Shown here: positions 38,201 through 49,626 of the stretch, piece by piece
Layout: every line of letters begins with the position of its first letter
How positions within the stretch are numbered: the stretch's first letter is position 1
Assembly (NCBI GenBank): GCA_026874595.1
Contig: CM049306.1
Coordinates: 39,188,019-39,252,018 of the forward strand
Length of the DNA stretch: 64,000 nt
From: Sipunculus nudus
Taxonomy: Eukaryota; Annelida; Sipuncula; Golfingiida; Sipunculidae
Direction of reading: 5' to 3'
Notes under the pieces: generated by a model
Databases searched by the model: none
Told to the model about the DNA's origin: nothing
The model's input: only the letters and a program-made list of their open reading frames with translations
Program-made: the position numbers and the translations under genes

Positions 38201-38459
38201 AACCAATTAAATCCTGTCAGCAAGTTAAGCTAAGAAATTATCATAACAGTGATCTCTTATTCAGGTATTAGCTATAATTATATTATGAAATATTGTAATT
38301 TGAATGTTAATGCCCCTACATCACATCATCTAATCTGCTTGCTATAAGTTCTTCCAATAAGCAGGCCTAACACATCTGCTGAAACTTTGATGGACTATTG
38401 GTAAACCAGTACATGTAAATTGCCCATCTTATTTAATAAACCAGTGAATAATATTTCAA
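35231..38459. other. Unannotated stretch, no gene seen
   Basis: No supported gene. A G run lies at about 37362-37374. Between about 37600 and 38040 phrases like 'aaatgtcctgagctgaaa' recur loosely at 30-60 bp, possibly a very old minisatellite. I could not fix a unit. Confidence 0.45.
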
Positions 38460-38870
38460 TTTGCATTTAACAAGACTTTACTTTGTCAGTTCTTTATTAC
38501 TCCTATGAATACTTTTCCAAAACGTTCTATAGTACTATAACAGACTTAACTTTGTCAGTGCTTTAATAATTGATCATGTGAAACCTTTCCAAGATGTGCT
38601 ATGTACCAAACACAGACTTGTCATTACTCTATTGATCAGGACTGTGGTTACTTTTCTGATATGTACTCAGTATAGACTTAGCATTGACAGTTCTTTAGAA
38701 AGTGCTGTAAATTTTTTTTTCCAAATGTGTAAGTGCTGTAAATATTTTTTTCCAATGTGTAGCACAGACTTAATTTTGTCAGTACATTATTGATCCTGTA
38801 GATCTATATTTTTTCCAACATATTCTAAAGACAGACAATACTTTTTACTTTATTGACCAGCTGTCTTTGT
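38460..38870. repeat. ~70-bp degenerate tandem array, about five copies
   Basis: 'agacttaactttgtcagt' recurs at about 38473, 38542, 38614, 38675 and 38767, each followed by 'ctttattgatc' and 'ttttccaa.atgt'. Spacing varies between about 60 and 92 bp, in keeping with indels in an old array. Confidence 0.7.
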
Positions 38871-41176
38871 ACCTAATAACACACACATTGAGAAATTAAA
38901 ATCAATACTCCTGTAAAACTCATATTCAGGCATATATCTGGGGAAAAACACATCAATATTTCTTTTACAACTTTTTGTGCTCTTTAATTAATTAAAGAAA
39001 TATAAGAGTGACACTTGGAATCAAATAATCTATGAAATGAGGACAACTTATGGTTTTCTGTGACAGTTTTGGACCTGGAAATGTATTTCTTATCCCGTAG
39101 AGGCAGCTCTTCAACATATGACTATAGATCACAAGAGATGCAATGACAGCTGAAGTGTCCCTGGAGCTGAACAAAGCTCAATATATTGATCCCTTCAAGA
39201 AACAAAGTGCAGTCATCAGATAGGAAATACAAACATCCTCTTGTACTCCGAGGAACTCTCCGCATCCACGCTTCGTCTTGCGAGGCAGTTAAAACATAAC
39301 TAGCAGTAAGTGGAGTGTCATAACCAGACGACTGGTTCGTCCTTTTCATTACCGTACTGTATTGATTTGTGCTATTTAAAGTGCCAGTGTTGGCAATCCA
39401 TCTGCAACACAACAACCAAAGGCCTTGTCTTAAACTTGATTACCTTAAAAGATATTGTCCAGCTGACTCTATGGTCTATAATGCATGCAGGCGGTAAACA
39501 CTCCTAAAAAAAAATTCTGTTGACACCGATTGAAAAACAATGTCTGCTTCTAAAATTTGACATCAATATTTATCTTGACCTTTAAAAATAATTTGGAGAA
39601 CAGAATAACTCATATACACAATTTCTTCCTTGTAGATAAGACTCTAAAGTGAAAAACCTTAAAAAACTTTCCTCCCCGGCAACCCACTAGTAAGTAATAA
39701 CCTTATTGAACCTCTTAAAAACATCTGATAGTGACAGACAATAAAACTTAATTTTGTTTTACACATTCAAACAATTGTCAACAGGGTAAATACCCAAAAC
39801 TGTGAACTTATCTTAGTTTATACACTACATGTAAGCAATAATTCAAAATGTAAACATCAGCAGACTTTCTATGACAATCTTAAAAAATCTGTTTTATTTT
39901 TAACAATTTTTTAATCTCAGCAAAAATATTAGATAAAATAATTCTGCAAATGGTTAAATTTTTATAATGTTTTGTATATTCTGTTTACAAGAAAGGCACG
40001 TACACTTAAAGTCATGTTCACAAAGTCCATCAAAAGCTATATAATGAAATAAATTAACTGAAATTTTAAACCCATACAAATTTGCTAAATCAATATCTGA
40101 ATGATTATAACCAAATCATTTTCCTGCTACAAGTGAACGTTCATTTTGATCATCCCTAAATCATCTGTGTGTCATATATTTGTCATAACAGATCTTTCAT
40201 ACAAAACTTAATTAAACCTTAATCGTATTAGGCTGGCACAACAAAGATGACTTATTGAATGTCACATATTTCAGCCATTTCAGGCATGATATCAAACAGA
40301 ATGCCAAAGGGTGCATAAAGATACTTAATCTTAAAAGGTTAATAGTAATTGGTAAGAACTCCTTATATTAAAATTTTACAACTAACAGACAATTAACCCT
40401 CAATCAACAACTGCGTTTTCTTGCTGGCTTTCCATGAAATTGTCTGCAAAGAAGATCGAAAGCTCCTCTATTCATAAGAAAGAACAGCAAATCCATAGTG
40501 TGTAATTAAACAATAGGGCAACCAAAGACTGGCAATGACATGTAGTTTTGCAAAATAAATGGATTCAAACCACACCAGGAATTCATATTGTTTCTGTCAG
40601 GGGGCATGTACTAGTAGTCTCAAAAAGATGGTAGCATTATGGATGTTTAATGGTTACAATGATATTTTATTATTTTCCGTGGCTGAAGTAATCCTGCAAT
40701 GTATGGGAAGTGTGGCGGATACCAAAATTGTCACTAACAACTGATACAGGGCTTTTATATGATAGTTTATGACCACTTTAGGTAAATTAGGACCACTTAA
40801 GGTAAATTAAAGCTGTTCCTGATAGGTTTAAAGTCTGCTTGAGGGTTTGATAGTATATTACTAACTCATATATTGATAATATATGTAAAATTTATTATAT
40901 TTGAAGGCATATTCCCTAAAATACCAAATAACAAAAACATTCATAACTACTGGTACATATAATTTTCCAATTCTTTATTAACATTTGTGTTAATAATGTG
41001 TCAGGATTAATTATGTTTTAGTTATAAATGTATTATGAAGTATAATATTTATTATATTATATCCAATTTTATCATTAACTTTCTCTTTTACAGACATTAC
41101 AAGATGATGCTCGCTACATAATAAACACATTTGTATATTGTTCTGATGATTTCAGGTTATTTATATATAAGATTTA
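38871..41176. other. Unannotated stretch; one weak exon candidate
   Basis: No supported gene. The minus-strand frame 39122-39415 lies in a locally less AT-rich patch and is discussed as a finding. Elsewhere AT-rich with nothing recognised. Confidence 0.45.
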
Positions 41177-41571
41177 AACTAGATGTGTCGGAACGACACG
41201 AATGCCCCAGCCTGGGGCAAATTAGAAACGTTTGTTAAATTTTGTAAATTTTTTAAGTTCAGGAAGTGTTGTAAGGTCAAAAGTAGGTCAACAAGGGCAA
41301 AATGCAAACTTGATCTGTAAAGGGTCATTATCAAGCAACACACCAAAAATCAGGCCAGTATCTGCAGGCATTGTGAAAAAAAGTCCATATATGTGCATTT
41401 TTCATGAAAATTTCTGTCTTTCATGAAATTTTCTATGTTCAGGATCTGTCATATGGTGAAAAATAGGTGAACTGGGAAGAAACACAAACTCGATCTGTAA
41501 GTGGTCATTATACGCCCACAGACCAAACATTAGGCCAGTATCTGTAAGCATTGCATTGCGAAACTAGAATA

Positions 41572-42250
41572 TAAGCAAAAGTTGATAATCATTTATAAAT
41601 TTAAATTGGAGAGGTATATACCATGTTTCATAACAATCCACCAAATGCTTCCTGAGAAATAAGCTCCTAAGTTTTTTTTTCTATACTAAGCTCTGTGAGC
41701 TTGAAAAGTAGGTCAAGATCACCCATCTTTGAACTTGACCAAGATTTTGTAAATATAATACAATAACACTGAAGAAATGAAGTTCCTGTGTTGAATACCT
41801 TTGGAGATATCCTGCACTAAAGGCCAAAATTGAAAAAAATCCGATAAAATTTCATTAAAAAATCAGAAATTGCAGGTGGTGCCACCAAAATTGTGCAGCA
41901 CAAACAGACCATCAGTCCCAATGATCATAGTAAGTTTTGTGAAAATCCACACAATGGTTCCTGAGATATAAACTTCTGAGTGTTTTTCTATAATCAGCTC
42001 TAAAATGTAGAAAAATGGGTCAAGGTCACCCATCTTCGAACTTGACCAAGATTTTATCGATATACATCTTGACTGATGAAATAAAATTCCAACGGTGAAT
42101 CCTTTTAGAGATATCCCGCTCACAAGGTAAAAGTTAACAGACGCGGAACGGACAGACGGACGGACGGACATACACCGGACAGACAGATGGACAGACGGAC
42201 ACCTTGGGTGACGACAATAGACCATCAGCCTATGAGCTGAGGGCTAAAAA
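41572..42250 (+). mobile_element. Element F nested in family B copy 2 (longer form)
   Basis: Starts AACTAGAATATAAGC at the same host position as in copy 1 and ends with the hairpin around CAGCCTATGAGCTG followed by GGGCTAAAAA. It contains two related ~307-bp units: 'gaacttgaccaagattttgtaaat' at 41731 and 'gaacttgaccaagattttatcg' at 42038, each preceded by 'cctgagaaataagct' or 'cctgagatataaact'. Copy 1 lacks about 160 bp of the first unit. Confidence 0.65.
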
Positions 42251-42251
42251 C

Positions 42252-42990
42252 AGCTGTACATGTGTATTTGTCATGAAAATTTCTATTTTTCATGAATTTT
42301 TCTAAGTTTAGGAGCCGTAAAACGCTCAAAAGTAGGTCAACCGGGACGAAACGCGAACTCAATCTGTAACTGGTCATTATCTGTCCACATACCAAAAATC
42401 AGGCCAATATCTGCAGGCATTGCGAAAAAAAGTCCGTACAAGTGTATTTGTCATGAAAATTTCTATTTTTCATGAAATTTTCTAAGTTAAGGAGCCGTAA
42501 AAACTCAAAAGTAAGTCAACCGGGATGAAACGCGAACTCGATCTGTAACTGGTCATTATCTGCCCACACACCAAAAATCAGGCCAATATCTACAGGCATT
42601 GTGAAAAAAAGTCCGTACATGTGTATTTGTCATGAAAATTTCTATTTTTCATGAAATTTTCTAAGTTTAGGAGCCGTAAAACGCCCAAAAGTAGGTCAAT
42701 CGGGACGAAACGCGAACTCGATCTGTAACTGGTCATTATCTGCCAACACACCAAAAATCAGGCCAATATCTGCAGGCATTGCGAAAAAAAGTCCGTACAT
42801 GTGTATTTGTCATGAAAATTTCTATTTTTCATGAAATTTTCTAAGTTTAGGAGCCGTAAAACGCTCAAAAGTAGGTCATCCGGGACGAAACGCGAACTCT
42901 ATCTGTAACTGATCATTTTCTGCCCACACACCAAAAATCAGGCCAATATCTGCAGGCATTGCGAAAAAAAGTCCGTACAATGGTTTGATT
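42252..42990 (+). repeat. 180-bp tandem array in family B copy 2
   Basis: Unit starts ('gtccgtacatgtgtatttg') lie at 42252, 42432, 42611, 42791 and 42971, a 179-180 bp period. Sequence is the same as in copy 1, with scattered substitutions such as 'aaaacgctc' for 'aaaacggtc'. Confidence 0.95.
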
Positions 42991-43060
42991 TCGGAATGAC
43001 GGAATGACGGACATGGGTAAAACTATATGCCCCGGCCACTTTGTGGCGGGGGCATAAAAA

Positions 43061-43230
43061 CACAAATCCCAATATCTTTCATAGATGTAATAGGTAATCT
43101 TTAAATATAATAAATTTCAACAATTTTGCCCTCCCAGTCATAAAGTACTTGAAGTTATGGAGTCCAGTCCAGCATTTACACAATCCTTGGTGAAAAGATT
43201 TTTTTGTGTTTAGAGTTATAGGTGTGTTTT
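43061..43230. other. Short unannotated spacer
   Basis: Nothing recognised. Confidence 0.4.
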
Positions 43231-43362
43231 CAGAGGCAGATCCAGGATTTTGGAAATGGGAAGGTCCAAACCAGAAAGACTAAAAGAAAATCTAAAAAAA
43301 AGTCCTCTGGTCCAGGAGGGAGACCAGGGCCCAAACTTTAAAAACCCCTTAAAAAAAGGTTG
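43231..43362. mobile_element. Decayed copy of the 6.2-kb hAT-like MITE
   Basis: 'agaggcagatccaggattttgg', 'aaggtccaaaccagaaagactaa', 'aaaaaaaagtcctctggtcc' and 'aaccccttaaaaaaaggttg' follow the same order as in the MITE at 6214-6412. The right terminal repeat is lost where a tandem array begins. Confidence 0.6.
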
Positions 43363-43387
43363 ACCTGTTGGACAGATGCATGAAACA

Positions 43388-43850
43388 ATTGTAGGTGATG
43401 CCATAAGTCTTGTTTACAACAAAGCTATCCAAGATGTATTGACATGTATAATTTCAGGCCAATATGTCAAATCACTCCTGAGGAATAAGCAGAAGCATAC
43501 ACAGAAAAATTATTGTAGATGGCACCACCTGTCTTGCATATGACAAAGCTATCTGAGATGTATATATATGCCCAATTTCAGGCCAATATGTAAAATGCCT
43601 CCAAAAAAAGCAGGGCCATACACTGTGCAAAAATTATTTTAGCTGACGCCACCAGTCTTGTATACGATGAAGCTATCCTATATGTTTAAATATTCACAAT
43701 ATAAGGCTGATATATCAAATCCCTCCTGAGAAATAGGCAGAGAAATACACTGTGCAAAAGTCATTGTAAGTGGCAACACCAGTCTTGTGTACGAGAAAGC
43801 AATCAAAGATCCATGGACAGGTCAAAATATCAGGCCAATGCATCAGACTT
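43388..43850. repeat. ~125-bp tandem array related to the family A unit
   Basis: Palindrome-like blocks (GTAGGTGATGCCAT, GTAGATGGCACCACC, TTAGCTGACGCCACC, GTAAGTGGCAACACC) begin at about 43391, 43515, 43639 and 43766. Each is followed by 'agtcttg', 'aaagctatcc.agatgtat', 'aatttcaggccaatatgtcaaatc' and 'tcctgagaaataagcag'. The order matches the first half of the 280-bp family A unit. No element ends were found on either side. Confidence 0.85.
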
Positions 43851-43899
43851 CTCTTAACTCAGGTGCACTGGGCTGACCAAGCTTAGGTGAGAAAGGCAG

Positions 43900-43992
43900 T
43901 AGCTGAGTGAACTCTTGACCTGCACCTGGCTGCACTGAGTAAACTCTTGACCTATACCTGGCTGCACTGAGTGAAATCTTGACCTGTAACAT
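43900..43992. repeat. 32-bp tandem repeat, three copies
   Basis: 'ctgagtgaactcttgacctgcacctgg' starts at 43903, 43935 and 43967 with few changes, an exact 32-bp period. Confidence 0.92.
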
Positions 43993-45747
43993 AACTTGAT
44001 ACAGTTTGCAGTCTGCCAAAGCTATAAGCAGATCCAGACTAACCTTTAATTGGCCTGTTGCCAAATCTGAAATAGTTGGCTGTCTGCCAAGTTATTTATA
44101 TATACAGACACAATCTTGGCCTGTTGGTAAATCTGTTTACACATACTGAAAAATTTTGGCTACAATGCTTTTTTTTCAAGCTGACATATCCAAAAGATTT
44201 TTTTATCAAAATATTTAGAATAATAAAAGATGTAGTACATCCTTTTATTGTTAAAGGTCCAATAATTCTGCCAACAATCATTTAGGTTAACCTTAACAAA
44301 GGATTCTGAATAATAATTTTTGTGCAATGTTACAGATGTTGAAACAACAATTTTGCAGAAGAAGACTATTGCAGTCCTCAGTTTGACATAGGTTTACTAA
44401 TGGCCTCAAGACCAACTTCTGCTTTCTAATTTCTATACTCTACCAAAAAATAACAAACCCAATCTATTCTTATACATTTTGAAAGAATCCTACCTTAGGA
44501 TAATTCTTGTGAAATATTTACAGATTCAGCTCGACAGTTTCATGAAAAGTTATTTGTAAATGAAAGTGGCTAAAATTATTAGGTGTTTTCTGTAAAAAAA
44601 AAACATGTCGATATAAGAGGCACCATGGAAACTGCAAATAAAGTTCAGCTTACTGTAACTAGGCCAAAATTCAACAAACTGGAACCATTTGAACAAATTG
44701 AGAGAGATTGTTTCAGAGATTATTTCTGTGAAATTCTTTATAATTTGGCCAGACTTTTTCAGAGAAAACAATTTTTTAAGGGTTGTTTTGCTTTTCCCCA
44801 AGTAAATGCAGATTGCAAAAAAAATAAGCAAATCTGTTGGAGTCTTTTAGATGACTGTTTTTTTGCATAAAATTTGGTGATGCTAGCTCCTGTCATTTTT
44901 GAGATAGTATGGGTTAATGTACAGATGACGGAGGATAGCGGACAGATGACGCTGCACATTCTCATAAGTTCGCAGATTTGCTAAAAAACATGTTTGGATT
45001 ATTTTGGCAGGTCCCCTACATATTATACACATGTGGATAAAAACAAAACCAACAGCCTGTGTAGCTAGATCTGCATTTTCTGACTTATTATTATATCAGG
45101 TTTAAAGAATTATCTTTAGTTGATAGATGTCAGATGTTGAAATAGGCCCCTTTAAAAGAAATACACTGAGTGAGTCTGTGATAGTCATCTGCCTTAGTAC
45201 TCATCTATATCATAGACTATGACTCATAAAGAACAGTGCCAGCAAATTAGTCGATGTAAGACAAAACACAGGAAATTGTCCCATCCAGTCATTTGCTTAA
45301 ACAACTGCTGAAAGAGACTGGTGTCATATAACATTAGGATTATTTCATATTTTCTATATACTGTGTATTCTTCTGCAAGTTTAGTGACAAATTAAGTTGT
45401 TATCGGTTGTGACAGATGAGGTAATGATGTCACAGCTTGCTAGCTCCTGGCATGAACTTAAAATTCAGAGCAAGGGCTTACACATACCAGCTACCATCCA
45501 TAATCTTGATATAATTACTCAAAAAATATCAACCAAAGTCCCTGAACAACTACCATAACTTATAGTTTATAAAAGTTACTTTAAGTTTATTACATTATAT
45601 AAACAAATTGGTTATTAAAGTTATTAAATGTAAAATTGGTTGCACTCCCTGGAATTTGTTAATGGGTTATGCAAATTTCTAATTTGTCTGAACATGACAG
45701 AAAAGGGACTAAAATAAGAAGTGAAATGCTATACAATTCTGATGCCT
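43993..45747. other. Unannotated stretch, no gene seen
   Basis: No supported gene; the overlapping frames at 44550-44870 on both strands are short and lack recognisable features. Immediately precedes the 6-kb TIR element. Confidence 0.5.
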
Positions 45748-45755
45748 TAAACCAA
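45748..45755. other. Target site duplication, left (TAAACCAA)
   Basis: TAAACCAA precedes the left inverted repeat and is repeated exactly after the right inverted repeat at 51750-51757. Confidence 0.8.
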
Positions 45756-45861
45756 CCCAGTCAAGAAAATGAACTCACAGTGGACTCACAGTGAGTTCAC
45801 ATATGATCTCATGGTGTGAGGTCACAGGGAGCTCAATCTGTAACCACCTTCAGACATCACA

Positions 45862-46400
45862 GTGATCTCACAGTGTGAGTTCTCAGTGAGGTCACAGTGT
45901 GAGCTCACATTGATGTCACAGTGTGAGTTCTCAGTGAGGTCACAGTGTGAGGTCACAGTGATCTCACAGTGTGAGTTCTCAGTAAGGTCACGGTGTGAGG
46001 TCACAGTGATCTCACAGTGCGAGTTCTCAGTGAGGTCATGGTGTGAGGTCACAATGATCTCACAGTGTGAGTTTTCAGTGAGGTCATGGTCTGTGGTCAC
46101 AATGATCTCACAGTGTGAATACCCACAGATGTTCTCATGGTATGAGATCACAATGAGCTCAGTTTGTAACCATCTTTAGACATCACAGTGATTTCATGGT
46201 ATGAATTCTCAGTGAGGTCACATTGTGAGGCCACAGTGATCCCACAGTATGTGTTTTCATTAAGGTCATGGTCTTTGGTCACAGTGATCTTACAATATGA
46301 ATTCTCAGTGAGGTCATTTCTTGGGATCACAGTGATCTCAATATGCGAGTTCTCAGTGATAGCATGGCCTTGGGTCACTATGATCTCACAAAGTCTCTTC
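45862..46400. repeat. 48-bp tandem array in the left arm
   Basis: 'cagtgtgagttctcagtgaggtcac' begins at 45871, 45919, 45967, 46015, 46063 and 46111, an exact 48-bp period. A second block with the same unit follows at about 46200-46380. Each block is preceded by a leader, 'gagctcaatctgtaaccac' (45829) and 'gagctcagtttgtaaccatc' (46155), 326 bp apart. Because 48 is a multiple of three, both strands stay open (105-109 codons), which mimics a repetitive protein. Confidence 0.93.
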
Positions 46401-47523
46401 TCAAAAAAAGGTCATGTTCTTAGATGACAGAAAGCCAACTTTGCGAGTGTCAGTGAGGACATCCTGTTGGTTCACATTTGTGTAGTAGAAGAGTCCAAAG
46501 TAATGTCACAGTGTGGGATCACAGGTAAATCACAGAATGGGAATGCAGTGCAGTCAAAAGTGTGAGGTCACAGGTATCTATGTAATATTATTATTTATCT
46601 TTTAAATTTTGTGTTGTTCATAGGGCTAAAATATAAAAAAAAAAAATAGCCCACTTACAATGTGTTCTTAATAATATCCAAACCCATGCATAGGATGCCA
46701 AATGTTACACACTTGCATTCTGTCCTGCCTTTTGCCCACCCCCCATTGTCTCTGCTGATTTTTCAATCAAGTTTTGTTTTGCTCAAGCTATGGCTTCGCC
46801 ATGATGTCAGATATGGATTCACAATAAACTTATATTGTAAAATGTAATTATTTTCTGAGAAAGGGGATTAGCATCCGTATGTTAGGCAAAAGTAATTGAC
46901 AAAAGTCATGTGAAGAGCTTAGGATTCACTTCTCTAGTTGAGAAATGCATGTATACTTTACAAACACAGAAGCCACATATCAGATTTCATAACACGTGTT
47001 TTATAATCCAGTGGTGTACAGAAATGACAGCAAACAAATCACTTGTGTATAATTTGTATTGATTCTTTTGCAAGAATTTTCACTTTTACTGAAAGAATAC
47101 TTTTGTTATATTTAAAATTTTATTGTAACCAATTCTATCTCATCATCAATAACAGTCAATTCGGATCAGGTGAGAGAAACAGCTTGTCAAACTCCTATCA
47201 TAATATCCCAATTCAACTTCATGCAACTTACAAGTAAGCCTCGTTCAATTTTCCAAGTTCATTGATTATAATATTTACAAAATGAATAATGATATAATAA
47301 TATAATATTAAAAAAATAATTTAAACCAGGCTGAATAAACTGTATTTCAAGTACTACTAAATCCTAAGTACTATTAAATCCTAAATTACTAGATATGTTC
47401 ATTATCAACATACTTTTGTGTATTCATATTCAATTGAGTGGCCACTATCAGTAATGATATATACTCTTAACTGCTAGAAACTCATATGATTAAAATCATT
47501 ACATTTGATTGCCACAAGAATAT

Positions 47524-47538
47524 AAATATATATATATA

Positions 47539-47594
<56 letters not shown>
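47524..47594. repeat. (TA)n microsatellite
   Basis: About 35 TA dinucleotides with a single interruption (TTTA). Confidence 0.97.
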
Positions 47595-47598
<4 letters not shown>

Positions 47599-49369
47599 AG
47601 GAATATATCTGCCAGTATTCATAGACAAGCAAAGGGTGAATCTGCTACGTTTCAGAAGTAAGGGATTCATGGGTAATGGTGCTCAGCTGATTTTGACTAT
47701 GATAGTCATTTTGTAAAATATCAACAAATGGAAAAGGGCTTAGTTCTGAAGTTATATAGTCTGCATGTTAGGATTTGAAATAGCTCAGAGGAAATGCCCC
47801 TTGAAACTTTGTCCACGGATTGCTGAACTAAAATTGTGACATGACTCTCAAAACAATAATTAAATAAGCATAAAAAATTAGCATCTGAATTCCAATCTCA
47901 TCAAGTTGACTTGGGAATATACATTGGTTGACATTGGGATATCCTGAAGTCAACCAGACAGAAAGCAGACTGACAGAGAGCTGAAGGGCCATTGCTATAA
48001 GCATAACTCAGAAGACTCGGGGGAGCTAACAGATCATTCTAACATATACAAAGAATTAATATCCCTTTTACTAAACTGATATACACCACAACTGTACAAA
48101 TGTAGGTTAATCCACTTAATCACTTTATCTTTTTGTTTTCGTGCGATTCTTGTTGTTGCATTAGAGATGCAAGTCTCAATTCGTTTGCACACTTCTAGTT
48201 TTACTGTGGTAGACACATCAACCCCTCGCCTTCTGATTGTAATTTCCTCCTTGAGGTAGTAGTGTTAAGCGCATGCTGGAAAAAACATATACAATTACCT
48301 CTAAATAGTCTACATCTAGGTACTATTTTTAATATAAATATTTGTCCCTCTCTAAGTATTGGTAATTATGCATAGCTTTAACCAACTATATAAATATATG
48401 CATGTGGTAGTACATGTGTAAAAAAAAATGAAATAATATGTCAAATTCTCTTAAGGAACAAGACTGATTTGAAGACAAAACAGTGAATAAATTGTATATT
48501 ATTTATAAATTTAGGATTTTTATATAATAAAAAATTATATATATAAAATACAATTCTTATATACTATTGTTGGTACGTAGTGGCATGTTTAAATGCCATA
48601 CTTCAGTCTAACTCCCCCTCCCCCCCCCCCCAACACACACACTCAGGACATCCTCTAGGTCCAACCGCACGTTCATGCATGTACTCATTATGTAAAGATT
48701 ATCTCATATCTAGCTTACCTAAAGGGAGAAATATGAGGGTACATACTTACAGTGTTTGTCGGTGTTTCCCTGGACGTTGACTGCCAATGTAGCACGGTTG
48801 GAAGTTCAAGTTCTGAGATGTTCCCCTCGCTTCTCCCAAACATTACACCGTGTAGAACAGAAATGATTTCAGTCTGTCTGGCTTATGTAGTCAAAGGGAT
48901 ATTGCAGGTTCAGGTCTTTGTGAAGTAACACTCTGACATTAGAAGTTCCCTGACATGCCATACAGTACAAGGCTGATTGAAAAGCCAGCATAAATGTCCA
49001 GATAACGGCTGAGCAGGTTCTTATTCAAAATGAAACTGTAAGGCATCCAGTAACAGATCAGAGTGGGACCACATGCTGATAGTGTCAAGCTTGGGGCTGT
49101 CCTGCGCTGTGGACAGAGCCAGTGCAACAGGTCTGCTGATGATATGATTAATGAGGGGGTATATGGTCAACTGTGTCCAGTAAAGACCTGACTGAAATAC
49201 GTGCCCCCCCCATGTACTTTTTAATGTTTGGTTTTAACTTGTATTTACCAAAAAACATTAATATGATTACATAATTTTTATTAAATATTTTACTTAAATG
49301 AAATAATATAATATATTTATATTGTACATAAATATTATATAATGCAATTAATTATATATATTATTTTAT

Positions 49370-49485
49370 AAATTATTACATAACTTATTAAATATATATA
49401 CATATAAATATATACATATATATACATATATATATATATACATATATATAAATTATATATATATTATATATATATTATATATATT

Positions 49486-49516
<31 letters not shown>

Positions 49517-49558
49517 CATAAATATACATAAATATATATATATATATATATATATATT
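49370..49558. repeat. Complex AT/CATA low-complexity repeat
   Basis: Alternating TA runs with interspersed CATA and AATTATA blocks, ending just before the right satellite arm. Confidence 0.92.
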
Positions 49559-49626
49559 TAAGTTTAACATTCGTGTTTGGGTAGCAAGCACAAATAATAA
49601 AAACCTGCCTGCCTGCTAACGCCCCG

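Larger units (their letters stand above)
41177..43060 (+). mobile_element. Helentron-like non-autonomous element, family B copy 2
   Basis: Same orientation and layout as 33506-35230: AACTAGATG start, GTGTCG-GAA-CGACAC hairpin, ATGCCCC-rich subterminal motif (one substitution), nested element F at the same internal site, 180-bp array, and the terminal TATGCCCCGGCCAC...GGGGGCATA hairpin. It is longer than copy 1 because element F is more complete. No protein coding capacity. The two copies are highly similar, so they moved recently compared with other repeats here. Confidence 0.85.
46581..49626. other. Interior of the 6-kb element, no gene seen
   Basis: AT-rich, with TA microsatellites at about 47524-47594 and 49370-49558 and a C run near 48617-48630. 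No transposase motif or other domain is visible; the short frames at 46662, 47043, 48034, 48580 and 48939 show nothing recognisable. Confidence 0.55.

Noticed and set aside
45822-46378. Repetitive proteins on both strands (MISQCEFSVRS... and its opposite-strand partner)
   Set aside because: The 48-bp unit is divisible by three and stop-free in these frames on both strands; this is an array artefact inside a transposon arm.
48939-49127. Cys/Trp-containing 62-codon minus-strand frame inside the 6-kb element considered as a transposase fragment
   Set aside because: No transposase motif is visible and the frame is too short to judge.
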